From positions 310,001-374,000 of the forward strand of contig CAVPBI010000010.1 of assembly GCA_963701735.1 (NCBI GenBank): a stretch of 64,000 bases of DNA, given 5' to 3'. This document shows positions 1 through 8,407 of the stretch, one piece after another (the stretch's first letter is position 1; each line of letters begins with the position of its first letter). The position numbers and the translations under genes were made by a program. The stretch is from CAWABB01 sp963701735 (GTDB lineage Bacteria; Bacteroidota; Ignavibacteria; UBA10030; UBA6906). The notes under the pieces were generated by a model that worked only from the letters and a program-made list of their open reading frames with translations, ran no database searches and was not told the DNA's origin.

Positions 1-366
1 GCGAACGCTATCGGCTCGCATCACGAGGACATCCCGATGGAGTCGCCCATCTCGGCCCTCGTGCAGGCGGCGGACGCGGTGAGCGGGGCGCGCCCGGGAG
101 CCCGGCGCGAATCCGTCGAAGGTTATGTCAAACGCCTCGAAAACCTGGAGTCCCTCGCTCAATCGTTCCCGGGAGTCACCAAGACATACGCCATTCAGGC
201 CGGCAGAGAGGTGCGCGTGGTCGTTGAGCCCGACAAGATCGATGACGCCCTGGCGGACCAGCTGGCCAACGACATCTCCTCGAGGATCCAGAAGGAGATG
301 GAGTACCCCGGACAGATCAAGGTGACGGTGATCCGTGAGTACAGATCCGTCGCGTACGCGAAATAG
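1..366 (+). CDS. rny: Ribonuclease Y, C-terminal part (5' end outside window)
   Basis: The open frame runs in from the left edge, so only the last 121 residues are seen. They match the C-terminal tail of RNase Y, the membrane-anchored endoribonuclease that starts mRNA decay: SHHEDIP near the edge, then ISALVQAADAVSGARPGARRES, KRLENLESLAQSF, an IQAGREVRV strand and the closing EYPGQIKVTVIRE. In the family these follow the catalytic HD domain; the transmembrane anchor, KH domain and HD motif lie upstream of the window. The stop at 364-366 overlaps the start of coaE by 32 bases, so the two are probably translated from one message. Confidence 0.93.
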   Translation, partial: ANAIGSHHEDIPMESPISALVQAADAVSGARPGARRESVEGYVKRLENLESLAQSFPGVTKTYAIQAGREVRVVVEPDKIDDALADQLANDISSRIQKEMEYPGQIKVTVIREYRSVAYAK

Positions 367-967
367 ACCCAGACGCATCGGGGTCACGGGGGGCATCGGA
401 TCAGGCAAGACGACCGTCTGCAGGGAGTTCGAGAGGCTCGGGAGGAAGGTGCTGTACGCAGACCCGTTGGCCCGAGACCTGATGGAGGGCGACCAGGCAC
501 TCCGGGAAGCGATCGCCCGCGAGTTCGGTCGAGAGGCGTATCACATGGACGGGACGCTGAACCGTCCCTATCTCGCCGACAGGATATTTGCAGAGGACAA
601 GAACCGAAAACGGATGAACGCCATCGTTCATCCGTTTGTATTTCAAGCCCTGGACAGGATTGTCGAAACGGAATTCGGAGGTCAAACCGAACCGTATATC
701 CTGATCGAGGCGGCACTCATCTATGAAAGCGGACTCGACAAGAGACTGGATGCGGTGCTCCTGGTTGATGCGCCCCTTGATATCAGAGCCGACAGGGTGG
801 CACGACGCGACGGGCTTTCTGCGGACGAGATCAGGCGAAGATTTGAGTCGCAACAATCGGCGCAGATACTGAGAAAAAAAGCGGACTTCGTGTTGGACAA
901 CATAGGTGACATTGCCAAAATTCGGCCGAAAGTGCGCTTTCTTGACAGAGTCTTTCAGCAAATTTGA
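335..967 (+). CDS. coaE: Dephospho-CoA kinase
   Basis: CoaE phosphorylates the 3'-OH of dephospho-CoA with ATP, the last step of coenzyme A synthesis. The 210-residue product has the Walker A motif GGIGSGKT at residues 19-26, the conserved YADPLARDLM stretch just after it, and the LVDAPLDIRADRVARRDGLS segment of the lid region; the length fits the family. The start is a GTG at 335, inside the end of rny; there is no ATG upstream of the P-loop, so GTG is the best choice. The last third is less GC-rich than its neighbours. The stop codon (965-967) lies inside the -35 box of the next promoter. Confidence 0.92.
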   Translation: MSTDPSRTRNRPRRIGVTGGIGSGKTTVCREFERLGRKVLYADPLARDLMEGDQALREAIAREFGREAYHMDGTLNRPYLADRIFAEDKNRKRMNAIVHPFVFQALDRIVETEFGGQTEPYILIEAALIYESGLDKRLDAVLLVDAPLDIRADRVARRDGLSADEIRRRFESQQSAQILRKKADFVLDNIGDIAKIRPKVRFLDRVFQQI

Positions 968-992
968 CATTAGGCTGGGGCCGATCTATATT
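964..992 (+). promoter_or_regulatory. Promoter for the outer-membrane barrel gene
   Basis: A TTGACA (964-969) is followed by exactly 17 bases and TATATT (987-992). Transcription should begin near 999, giving a leader of about 53 bases before the ATG at 1052. This is the strongest of a set of promoters in the window with the same spacing and -10 box. Confidence 0.75.
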
Positions 993-1051
993 TGACGTAA
1001 CCCTCATATCCCTAGGGGGGATACATTACTATCACAGTGACAGGTGCAAAC

Positions 1052-1723
1052 ATGAAGCGTTTACTCGCTCTTGTTCTCGTTGCCTTGCTGGTGGTAAGCG
1101 TGACGTATGCGGGAGACACAGTGGTGCCGAAGACCAAGGCGGGCAACAAGGCATTGCTCTTCACCCTTGGAGGGTTGGCGAATCTTGGAGCCGGTCAATA
1201 CGGTGGTGGTATCGGAGCCAAGTACTACTTTGCGAACAACTGGGCCGGTCGCCTGGGTGTCGGCTTCAATACAAGCACATCGACCACCAAGAATCCCGCC
1301 ACGACGGTCCCCGCTGGTGAGTCCGGAGAGCGGGATGAGACCTCCACCACCTTCACGGTTACGCCTGGAGTGCTGTACACCATTGCGGTGTCTGGCCCCG
1401 TAAACGCCTATGTGGGTGCACAGATTCTGTTCGTCAGCAACACCACCTCGAGGGATGGCGCCTTTGGATCCGGGTTTGATTCCGATTCGAAGCTCGAAAC
1501 CTCCTCCACGAACTTCGGGGCGGGTCTGATCCTCGGAGTCGAGTGGTTCCCGTGGGAGACCATCAGCTTCGGGGCCGAGTACACGCTAGGGTTCCTGACC
1601 GGCTCAAGTGATCAGACATCAACGGTGAACGGCAGCGGCACATCGCAGGACGGGCCGTCAACCACATCAATAGGGACTTCTGCGGTCAACGGCGCGAATC
1701 TCACGCTCTCCGTGTTCTTCTGA
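1052..1723 (+). CDS. Outer-membrane beta-barrel protein, unknown role
   Basis: A 223-residue protein with a clear signal peptide (MKRLLALVLVALLVVSVTYA, cleavage before GDT) and then alternating glycine-, aromatic- and threonine-rich strands (GGGIGAKYYFANNWAGRLGVGF, FTVTPGVLYTIAV, FGAGLILGVEWFPW, ISFGAEYTLGFLTG) that end in a terminal Phe-Phe, as in small outer-membrane barrels of the OmpA/OmpW-like fold. Serine/threonine-rich loops separate the strands. A GTG at 1037 would add five residues before the signal peptide, so ATG 1052 is preferred. It has its own promoter at 964-992 and a hairpin terminator at 1747-1774, so it is probably a single-gene unit. No specific family is recognised. Confidence 0.75.
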   Translation: MKRLLALVLVALLVVSVTYAGDTVVPKTKAGNKALLFTLGGLANLGAGQYGGGIGAKYYFANNWAGRLGVGFNTSTSTTKNPATTVPAGESGERDETSTTFTVTPGVLYTIAVSGPVNAYVGAQILFVSNTTSRDGAFGSGFDSDSKLETSSTNFGAGLILGVEWFPWETISFGAEYTLGFLTGSSDQTSTVNGSGTSQDGPSTTSIGTSAVNGANLTLSVFF

Positions 1724-1746
1724 TCCCACCCGTTGTCCGATGCTTG

Positions 1747-1774
1747 AAGGGCGGCTGCTGAATGGCCGCCCTTT
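1747..1774 (+). terminator. Hairpin terminator after the barrel gene
   Basis: AAGGGCGGC (1747-1755) and GCCGCCCTT (1765-1773) form a perfect 9-bp stem around a 9-base loop, followed by a short T run. It lies between the stop at 1723 and the nadB start at 1797. Confidence 0.7.
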
Positions 1775-1796
1775 CGCTTACTATCAAACGACCCGT

Positions 1797-3395
1797 ATGA
1801 CTCGTCGGTTTGACATCCTTGTGATCGGTTCAGGTATCGCGGGGCTCTCGTACGCCCTGCGCATGGCGGAGCACGGGTCGATCGCCATCATCACCAAGAA
1901 GCACCGCGCGGAATCCAACACCAACTACGCCCAGGGCGGGGTCGCGGCGGTGATGTCCGCTGCCGATTCGTACGACATGCACGTGCGTGATACGCTCTCG
2001 ACCGGTCTTGGCCTCTCCCATCAGGAAGCGGTCGAGGTCATGGTCCGCGAGGGACCCGAGCGCATCAAGGAGCTGATCGCGATCGGAGCTGCCTTCACCC
2101 GCAAGGAAGGGCAGCTTGATCTGGGGCGCGAGGCCGGCCATTCCACACACCGCATCGTCCATGCCGCGGATCTGACGGGCAGGGAAATCGAGCGATCGCT
2201 TCTGGAGGCGGTGGCCTCCCATAAGAACATCCAGATCTTCGAGGATCACGCGGCGGTCGAGCTCCTGACCGACCACCATGCGGTGATCAGGCGGGCCGTG
2301 GACCGGCGAACGATCCGTTGCTGGGGCGCCTATGCCTTGAACGCCGATACGGGCAAGGTCGAGACGTTCCTCGCGACCGTCGTGATGCTCTCCACCGGCG
2401 GGGTGGGACAGGTGTACGTCCACACCACGAATCCTCCGATCGCCACCGGCGACGGCGTCGCGATGGCGTACCGGGCGGGGGCGACGATCGCCAACATGGA
2501 GTTCATCCAGTTTCACCCCACGACCCTGTACGATTCCGGGTCGCCCTCCTTCCTGATTTCTGAGGCCGTCCGGGGCTTCGGCGCCGTGCTGACGACCCGC
2601 GATGGCTCGAGATTCATGGAGCAGTACGACTCCCGCGGCTCGCTCGCGCCCCGTGACGTCGTCGCGCTCGCGATCGACACGGAGCTGAAGAAGAGGGGGG
2701 ACGACTATGTGCTCCTCGACCTGCGCCATCTGCCCGCGGACCAGGTCAGGTCGAAATTCCCGCACATCTACGAGACATGCCTGACACGCTACAAGATTGA
2801 CATCACCGCGGAACCGGTCCCGGTCGTGCCTGCGGCGCACTATTCCTGCGGGGGCGTGGTAACGGACATCGACGCCCGGACATCCATCGAGGGTTTGTAC
2901 GCCACCGGCGAAGTCAGCATGACCGGCGTGCACGGGGCGAACCGGCTGGCGAGCAATTCGCTGCTGGAGGCGCTCGTGTTTTCGGCGCGCGGAGCCCGGT
3001 CGTCGGCCGAGTACCTGCACCTGTCGCCGCGGCCTGCGCCGCCGATTCGGGAGTGGGACGACACGGGCACCTTCAACGCGGAGGAGTGGGTCCTGATCTC
3101 CCATAACCTGCGCGAGATACGGCAGATCATGTGGGATTATGTCGGCATCGTGCGGTCCACCCTCAGGCTGGAGCGCGCGCAGCGCCGCGTGGAGCTGATC
3201 AGGAGCGAAGTCGAGGCCTTCTACAAGAAAACGCGCGTCACGGAATCGCTGCTCGAGCTTCGCAACCTTGCGCTGTGCGCGTCGCTCATCATCCGGTGCG
3301 CGATGAAGAGGAAGGAGAGCAGGGGACTGCACTTCACCACCGACTTCCCCAGCCGGGACGACGAGCACTTTCTGTCCGACACGATCGTCGAGTAG
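1797..3395 (+). CDS. nadB: L-aspartate oxidase
   Basis: NadB oxidises L-aspartate to iminoaspartate, using FAD with oxygen or fumarate, the first step of de novo NAD synthesis. The 532-residue protein shows the FAD dinucleotide motif GSGIAG at residues 11-16, the NYAQGGVAA segment, HSTHRIVHAADLTGREIE, EFIQFHPTTLY, SEAVRGFGA and the PAAHYSCGG block typical of the succinate dehydrogenase/aspartate oxidase flavoproteins, with a C-terminal helical domain. The frame is open further upstream, but ATG 1797 places the FAD motif at the usual distance from the N-terminus, and the upstream part is the terminator. nadA and nadC are not nearby. Confidence 0.93.
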   Translation: MTRRFDILVIGSGIAGLSYALRMAEHGSIAIITKKHRAESNTNYAQGGVAAVMSAADSYDMHVRDTLSTGLGLSHQEAVEVMVREGPERIKELIAIGAAFTRKEGQLDLGREAGHSTHRIVHAADLTGREIERSLLEAVASHKNIQIFEDHAAVELLTDHHAVIRRAVDRRTIRCWGAYALNADTGKVETFLATVVMLSTGGVGQVYVHTTNPPIATGDGVAMAYRAGATIANMEFIQFHPTTLYDSGSPSFLISEAVRGFGAVLTTRDGSRFMEQYDSRGSLAPRDVVALAIDTELKKRGDDYVLLDLRHLPADQVRSKFPHIYETCLTRYKIDITAEPVPVVPAAHYSCGGVVTDIDARTSIEGLYATGEVSMTGVHGANRLASNSLLEALVFSARGARSSAEYLHLSPRPAPPIREWDDTGTFNAEEWVLISHNLREIRQIMWDYVGIVRSTLRLERAQRRVELIRSEVEAFYKKTRVTESLLELRNLALCASLIIRCAMKRKESRGLHFTTDFPSRDDEHFLSDTIVE

Positions 3396-3400
3396 CCCGG

Positions 3401-3429
3401 TTGTTTCGTCCCGCCGATTATCGTATATT
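3401..3429 (+). promoter_or_regulatory. Promoter of purF, predicted leaderless start
   Basis: TTGTTT (3401-3406), 17 bases, TATATT (3424-3429). The purF ATG begins at 3436, only six bases past the -10 box, so the predicted first transcribed base falls on or next to the A of the start codon. No ribosome binding site can fit. Confidence 0.65.
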
Positions 3430-3435
3430 TCTCCC

Positions 3436-4926
3436 ATGAATGCCACTGCACCGGACAAACCGCGCTGCCACTGCGCGGTCTTCGGCGTGTTTGGATCGCC
3501 CGCCGCCGCTCAACTCGCATACTTCGGTCTCCTCGCACAGCAGCATCGCGGGCAGGAAGCCTCCGGCATCGTCACCGCGGAGTACGATGCCTCCCGAAAG
3601 CGCGCGCGCTTCTACTCCCACAAGGAGTTCGGCCTTGTGGACGACGTCTACAAGAAGCCCGGAGTTCTGTCCGATCTGCTGAAAGGCCATATCGCCGTCG
3701 GCCATAACCGGTATTCCACCGCCGGAGCTTCGGACAACGAGGCGAACATCCAGCCGTTCATGGTGCACTACCGCGACGGCAACATGGCCATCGCGCACAA
3801 CGGCAACCTCACGAATTTCCGCCAGATCCGCGCCGACCTCGAGAAGAAGGGGACCATTTTTCAGACGACCTCCGACACCGAGGTCATCCTGCATCTGATC
3901 GCCCGGAGCTCGAAGCCCGACCAGATCGACCAGATCGCAGAGGCGCTCTCGCTCGTCCGCGGGGCGTACTCGATTGTCATCATGACGGACGACAAGCTGA
4001 TCGCCGCGCGGGACAACGCCGGCTTCAGGCCGCTGGCCATCGGACGGAAAGGGGACGCGTTCGTGGTGGCCTCTGAGACGGTGGCATTCGACATCATCGA
4101 CGCGGAGTACGTCCGGGACGTCGAGCCCGGCGAGCTGGTCATTATCGACGCCGAGAGCGTTCGGACCGGCCAGGTGCATTCCCGGAGAATCACCGCCGAT
4201 CCGCCCCAGCCTCACCACTGCATCTTCGAGTATATCTACTTCTCGCGTCCCGACAGCCAGATCTTCGGTCACAGCGTGGACAAAGTCCGCCGCAAGCTCG
4301 GCAAGAACCTCGCGCGGACGGCCCCGGTCCATCCGAAGAACCCGGACGACAAGGTCATCGTGATCAACGTGCCGGACTCGAGCAACACGGCGACGATCGG
4401 GTATGTCCAGCAGATGCAGAAGGAGGGCAGGAATGCGCGCATGGAAATCGGCCTGATCAGGAGTCACTACATCGGGCGAACGTTCATCCAGCCGCGGCAG
4501 GACATCCGTCAGAACAAGGTCAAGACGAAATTCAACCCCGTGAAGGGTGTGTTGAAGGACCGGGTGGTCGTCGTCGTGGACGATTCGATCGTCCGTGGCA
4601 CGACGTCGAAGCAGCTCGTGCAGCTCATCCGCCAGGCGGAGCCCAAGGAAGTCCATTTCCGCGTCTCCTCGCCGCCCATCACCCACCCGTGCTACTACGG
4701 GATGGACTTCCCGACGCCCAGCGAGCTCATCGCCAACCAGTGCGGCGGGGATGTCCAGAAGATCGCCGAGGAGCTTGGCGTCGATTCGCTCGCCTATCTC
4801 TCCGTTGACGACCTCATCGCGTCAGCCCCGCAGGAACAGGGACAGCACTACTGCACCGCGTGCTTCAGCGGGCGCTATCCCGTCGACATCGAAGCCGTCC
4901 AGTCGAAGGAAGAGAATGAACCGTGA
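3436..4926 (+). CDS. purF: Amidophosphoribosyltransferase
   Basis: PurF makes 5-phosphoribosylamine from PRPP and glutamine, the committed step of purine synthesis. The 496-residue protein has an N-terminal glutaminase domain whose catalytic cysteine aligns with Cys13 (CAVFGVFG), so a 12-residue propeptide must be removed; then HRGQEASGI, GHNRYSTAG and AHNGNLTN. The phosphoribosyltransferase domain carries the PRPP motif VVVDDSIVRGTT at about residues 379-390. Cysteines in HHCIFEY, HPCYYG and CTAC match the four ligands of the 4Fe-4S cluster in the Bacillus-type enzyme, so an oxygen-sensitive form is expected. The end overlaps pgsA by 11 bases. Confidence 0.95.
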   Translation: MNATAPDKPRCHCAVFGVFGSPAAAQLAYFGLLAQQHRGQEASGIVTAEYDASRKRARFYSHKEFGLVDDVYKKPGVLSDLLKGHIAVGHNRYSTAGASDNEANIQPFMVHYRDGNMAIAHNGNLTNFRQIRADLEKKGTIFQTTSDTEVILHLIARSSKPDQIDQIAEALSLVRGAYSIVIMTDDKLIAARDNAGFRPLAIGRKGDAFVVASETVAFDIIDAEYVRDVEPGELVIIDAESVRTGQVHSRRITADPPQPHHCIFEYIYFSRPDSQIFGHSVDKVRRKLGKNLARTAPVHPKNPDDKVIVINVPDSSNTATIGYVQQMQKEGRNARMEIGLIRSHYIGRTFIQPRQDIRQNKVKTKFNPVKGVLKDRVVVVVDDSIVRGTTSKQLVQLIRQAEPKEVHFRVSSPPITHPCYYGMDFPTPSELIANQCGGDVQKIAEELGVDSLAYLSVDDLIASAPQEQGQHYCTACFSGRYPVDIEAVQSKEENEP

Positions 4927-5479
4927 GTTTCTGACGGTCCCCAATCTGCTGAGCCTCACGCGCATTGTCCTGCTGATTCCGTTCGTCGCCGTCATGTATG
5001 CCGCCATCCCGCACCGGGAGCTCTGGGCGCTTGGCATGCTCTTCCTCGCGGGCCTGACCGACCGGTACGACGGCATCCTTGCGCGGCGGATGCACCTGGA
5101 ATCTGAATGGGGCCGGATCCTCGATCCGCTCGCCGACAAGATCGGTGCGGGTGTTGTGGCGCTCGTCCTGGTGGCGCAGGGCTACGTCCCACTCTGGTTC
5201 CTCGCGCTTGTCGTTCTGCGTGACATCCTCATCGTCTCCGGAGGGATCTGGGTGAAACGAAGGACCGGCGAGGTCCTGCCGTCCAACACGGCCGGGAAAT
5301 GGGCGATGGGAGTGGTGTTCGCGTCGTTGTGTGTCGCGCTGATGCAGGCCCCGGCACCGTTTCTGGAGGTCTGCCTCGCCGCCTCGGTCATCATGCTCGG
5401 AGTTTCCTTCATGCAGTATCTTCGCCGCTTCTTTCAGGTGATGCGTTCGTCCCGCGAGGTGGGTCATGGGGCTTCTTGA
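4916..5479 (+). CDS. pgsA: CDP-alcohol phosphatidyltransferase (PgsA-like)
   Basis: A 187-residue polytopic membrane enzyme that should transfer a phosphatidyl group from CDP-diacylglycerol to an alcohol, most likely glycerol 3-phosphate. The family signature D-x2-DG-x2-AR-x8-G-x3-D-x3-D is complete, in the stretches LTDRYDGILARR and WGRILDPLADK, followed by several hydrophobic helices. ATG 4916 gives the usual short N-terminus (MNREFLTVPNLLSLTRI). It overlaps purF by 11 bases and ftsY by 14, so purF-pgsA-ftsY-mutL look like one message. A related CDP-alcohol transferase with another acceptor cannot be excluded. Confidence 0.85.
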   Translation: MNREFLTVPNLLSLTRIVLLIPFVAVMYAAIPHRELWALGMLFLAGLTDRYDGILARRMHLESEWGRILDPLADKIGAGVVALVLVAQGYVPLWFLALVVLRDILIVSGGIWVKRRTGEVLPSNTAGKWAMGVVFASLCVALMQAPAPFLEVCLAASVIMLGVSFMQYLRRFFQVMRSSREVGHGAS

Positions 5480-6500
5480 CCGGTTCGGCTTCGGCAAGCT
5501 GAAGGAAGGATTGTCCCGCACGCGTGAGGGGCTCCTCGGAAAGATAACACGGCTCGTGACGACGCGCGCGGTCATCGACGACCGGACGCTCGACGAGCTC
5601 GAGGAGATCCTGATCGCCGCGGATGTCGGCGTGGCGGCAACGGGCGAGATCATGCAGGCGATCCGCACGCGCGTTCGCTCCGAGCGGTATGAAAATTCCG
5701 GGGAGCTGACGGCGCTGGTGCGCGATGAGATTCAAAAGCAGTTTCCCATGGCGATGACGCCATCTGCCTCATCCGCACGATCGTCGTCCGACGCGCCCGC
5801 GATCTCCCCGTCTGCCCCGACCGCGCCCCGCTCACCCGGGCACCCCGCGGGACGGGACCTTCCGGCAAAGCCGTACGTCATCCTCGTGGTCGGCATCAAC
5901 GGCGTTGGCAAGACCACGACCATCGGCAAGCTTGCGCACCTGTACGTGCGCGACGGCAGGAAGGTGGTGATCGCGGCAGCCGACACGTTCCGCGCGGCCG
6001 CAAACGAGCAGCTTCAGATCTGGGCCGACCGCGCCCGCGCAATGCTCGTCCGCCAGTCGCAGGGGGCCGACCCTGCCGCCGTGGCGTTCGACGCGGTGGC
6101 CTCCGCAATTTCGCAGGGGGCGGATGTGGTGATCGTGGATACCGCCGGCCGGCTCCACACCCGCGTCAACCTCATGGAAGAGCTCTCGAAGATCAAGCGC
6201 GTGATCCAGAAGCGGCTCCCCGGCGCGCCCCACGAAGTGCTCCTGGTGCTGGACGCCAGCACCGGGCAGAACGGCCTTCAGCAGGCGCGGCAGTTCGACG
6301 CCTCCGTCGGCGTCACCGGCCTGGTCCTCACGAAGCTTGACGGAACGGCAAAGGGCGGGATCGTCCTCGCGGTCACGCGCGAGATGCGGGTCCCCGTCCG
6401 GTTCATCGGCGTCGGTGAAGGCCTGGAGGATTTGCAGCCGTTTGACGCGGAGTCGTTCGTGGCCGCGCTCTTCGGAGAGGAGGCGAGCGGGGATGCCTGA
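5466..6500 (+). CDS. ftsY: Signal recognition particle receptor FtsY
   Basis: FtsY is the GTPase docking factor that receives ribosome-SRP complexes at the inner membrane. The 344-residue protein has a short N-terminal region, a helical N domain (LDELEEILIAADVGV), a low-complexity Ser/Pro/Ala linker at about residues 98-135, and the G domain: GINGVGKTTT (about 143-152), DTFRAAANEQL, DTAGRLHTRVNLMEEL and LTKLDGTAKGG. The long acidic A domain of enterobacterial FtsY is absent, as in many bacteria. It overlaps pgsA by 14 bases and mutL by 8. Confidence 0.95.
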   Translation: MGLLDRFGFGKLKEGLSRTREGLLGKITRLVTTRAVIDDRTLDELEEILIAADVGVAATGEIMQAIRTRVRSERYENSGELTALVRDEIQKQFPMAMTPSASSARSSSDAPAISPSAPTAPRSPGHPAGRDLPAKPYVILVVGINGVGKTTTIGKLAHLYVRDGRKVVIAAADTFRAAANEQLQIWADRARAMLVRQSQGADPAAVAFDAVASAISQGADVVIVDTAGRLHTRVNLMEELSKIKRVIQKRLPGAPHEVLLVLDASTGQNGLQQARQFDASVGVTGLVLTKLDGTAKGGIVLAVTREMRVPVRFIGVGEGLEDLQPFDAESFVAALFGEEASGDA

Positions 6501-8311
6501 CGCGGATGCCCGGCGGTCGATATGGATCCTGCCTGACCACCTCGCGAACCGGATTGCCGCGGGCGAAGTCATCCAGCGGCCGGAATCCGTGGTGAAGGAG
6601 CTCCTGGAGAATTCGCTCGACGCCGGGGCCGCCGCTGTCACGGTGGTGATCAAGGACGCAGGCTCAACGCTCATCCAGGTTTCTGATAGCGGAGCTGGCA
6701 TGAGCGAAGAGGACGCCGCCGTCTCTTTCCAGCGTCACGCCACCAGCAAGATCCGTACGGCGGACGACCTGGATGCGATCTCAACGTACGGCTTCCGCGG
6801 GGAGGCGCTCGCATCCATTGCAGCCGTCTCCCGCGTGACCATGAAGACCCGCGCGAAGGACGCCGAGGTGGCCACGACCGTTGCGATCGAGGGGGGCGGC
6901 CAGCCGCGGCTCGGGCAGGAGTCCAGGGAGCAGGGCACCACCGTCTCGGTCGGCATGCTCTTCTACAATACGCCCGCACGCCGGAAGTTCCTCAAAAGCC
7001 CCGCGACGGAGTTCCGCCACATCTACGAGTGTGTGCAGCGCGTCGCGCTGAGCCGGCCCGATGTCGCAGTCCACTTCGTCAGTGACGGCGAGACCCTGCT
7101 GCACGTGCGGCCCTCCACGCGCGAGCAGCGCGTTCGCGAGGTCATGGGCGAGCGGCTTGCGGCCGGTCTGATGCCGGTGGAGCGCACCGACGGGGTCCTG
7201 TCAGTCTCCGGATTCATCGCCAGGCCCGCGTTCGGGGCGAAGACCCGCGCCTCGCAGATGCTGTTCCTCAACGGACGGTACATCGTCAGCCGCTCGCTGA
7301 ACCACGCGGTCTTCTCGGCGTACGAGCATCTGCTCCCCCCCGGGACGTTCCCCATGTTTCTGCTCTTCGTCACGATCGATCCGTCGCGCGTGGACGTGAA
7401 CGTGCATCCGTCGAAGCTCGAGGTGAAGTTCGACGACGAGCAAGCGGTACACAGGTTCATCAGCGCCGCGGTGCGGAATGCGCTCGCCGCTTCCGGGGCA
7501 GTTCCTTCGCTGACGATGGGCACAGGAGGAGGGGAGGACGCCCGACTCCGGTTCGGCGCCCGGCAGCACGATTGGCCAGGAAGCGGATCCGGATCTGCCG
7601 GGTGGTCGTTCCCCGAGCAACCGCTCGTCGACCGGGCAACAGGCGAGCTCTTCGGCATCCCCGCGGCGGCGCCATACCTCCCGGAGGGAGAAGGATCGCC
7701 GACGGTGTCCACCGGCCCGGCGCTCGTCCGCCATGCCCCCGGCACGCCCTCCAGTATGGCAGCTCCATACGCGATACATCCTGACGCCTGTGGAAGGCGG
7801 CCTCCTCGTCGTCGACCAGCATGTCGCCCATGAGCGCGTGATCTACGAACGCGCCATGCGCCGGATGGCATCCGGGACCCGCACATCGCAACAGCTTCTG
7901 TTTCCGGTCACCGTGGAGCTTGCCCCTGACGAGCGGGCCCTGGCAACCGAGCTCGAGCAGCACCTTGCCGGTCTGGGATTCGACATCCGTCCGTTCGGCG
8001 GGGGAACCCTCATCCTCGACGGCGTGCCTCCGGACGTTCCCCCCGGCAGCGAAACGGGCATCCTTCACGATGTCCTCGAGCTCTACCGCGAATATCAGAG
8101 CGCTTCCCCGCTGGAGGTCCGCGAGACTCTCGCGAAGTCGTTTGCGTGCCGTTCGGCCGTGAAGTCGGGGGATGCGCTGACCCCGCCCGAGATGTATGCT
8201 CTGCTCGACGACCTCGCAACGGCGACGATGCCGTTCGCGTGCCCTCACGGCCGTCCCGTTCTCCTGCGCATCCCCACCGAAGAGCTCGATCGCCGTTTCG
8301 GGCGGCTCTGA
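6493..8311 (+). CDS. mutL: DNA mismatch repair protein MutL (single-base frameshift)
   Basis: MutL couples MutS mismatch recognition to strand removal. The N-terminal GHKL ATPase domain is intact (IAAGEVIQRPESVVKELLENSLDAGA, DSGAGM, HATSKI, TYGFRGEALASIAAVS). The frame closes at 7833 in nonsense, while the C-terminal dimerisation domain continues in the next frame from about 7745 (WQLHTRYILTPVEGG, DQHVAHERV, ACRSAVKSGD, CPHGRP) to 8311. One extra base at about 7700-7750, in the proline/serine linker, explains this; without it the protein has 605 residues, the normal size. The DQHxxHERxxYE-type metal-site motif of endonuclease MutL is only partly present (DQHVAHERVIYER). It overlaps ftsY by 8 bases. 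I treat it as functional with a sequence error. Confidence 0.88.
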
Positions 8312-8407
8312 CCGCTCCGGGAGGCCCTGTCTGGAATTTCCGAGGGCAGTTCAGTATCTTGAGTTCTGAATCGTCCTTTCTCATCACTGTTCGTCAGGGT
8401 AGCTGCG

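Noticed and set aside
1830..3458. Long minus-strand reading frame opposite nadB, and similar frames opposite purF, DUF362, PAP2/lnt, infB and coxA
   Set aside because: They are Arg/Pro/Asp-rich, have no family motifs, and lie exactly opposite well-supported genes; this is expected from high GC content.
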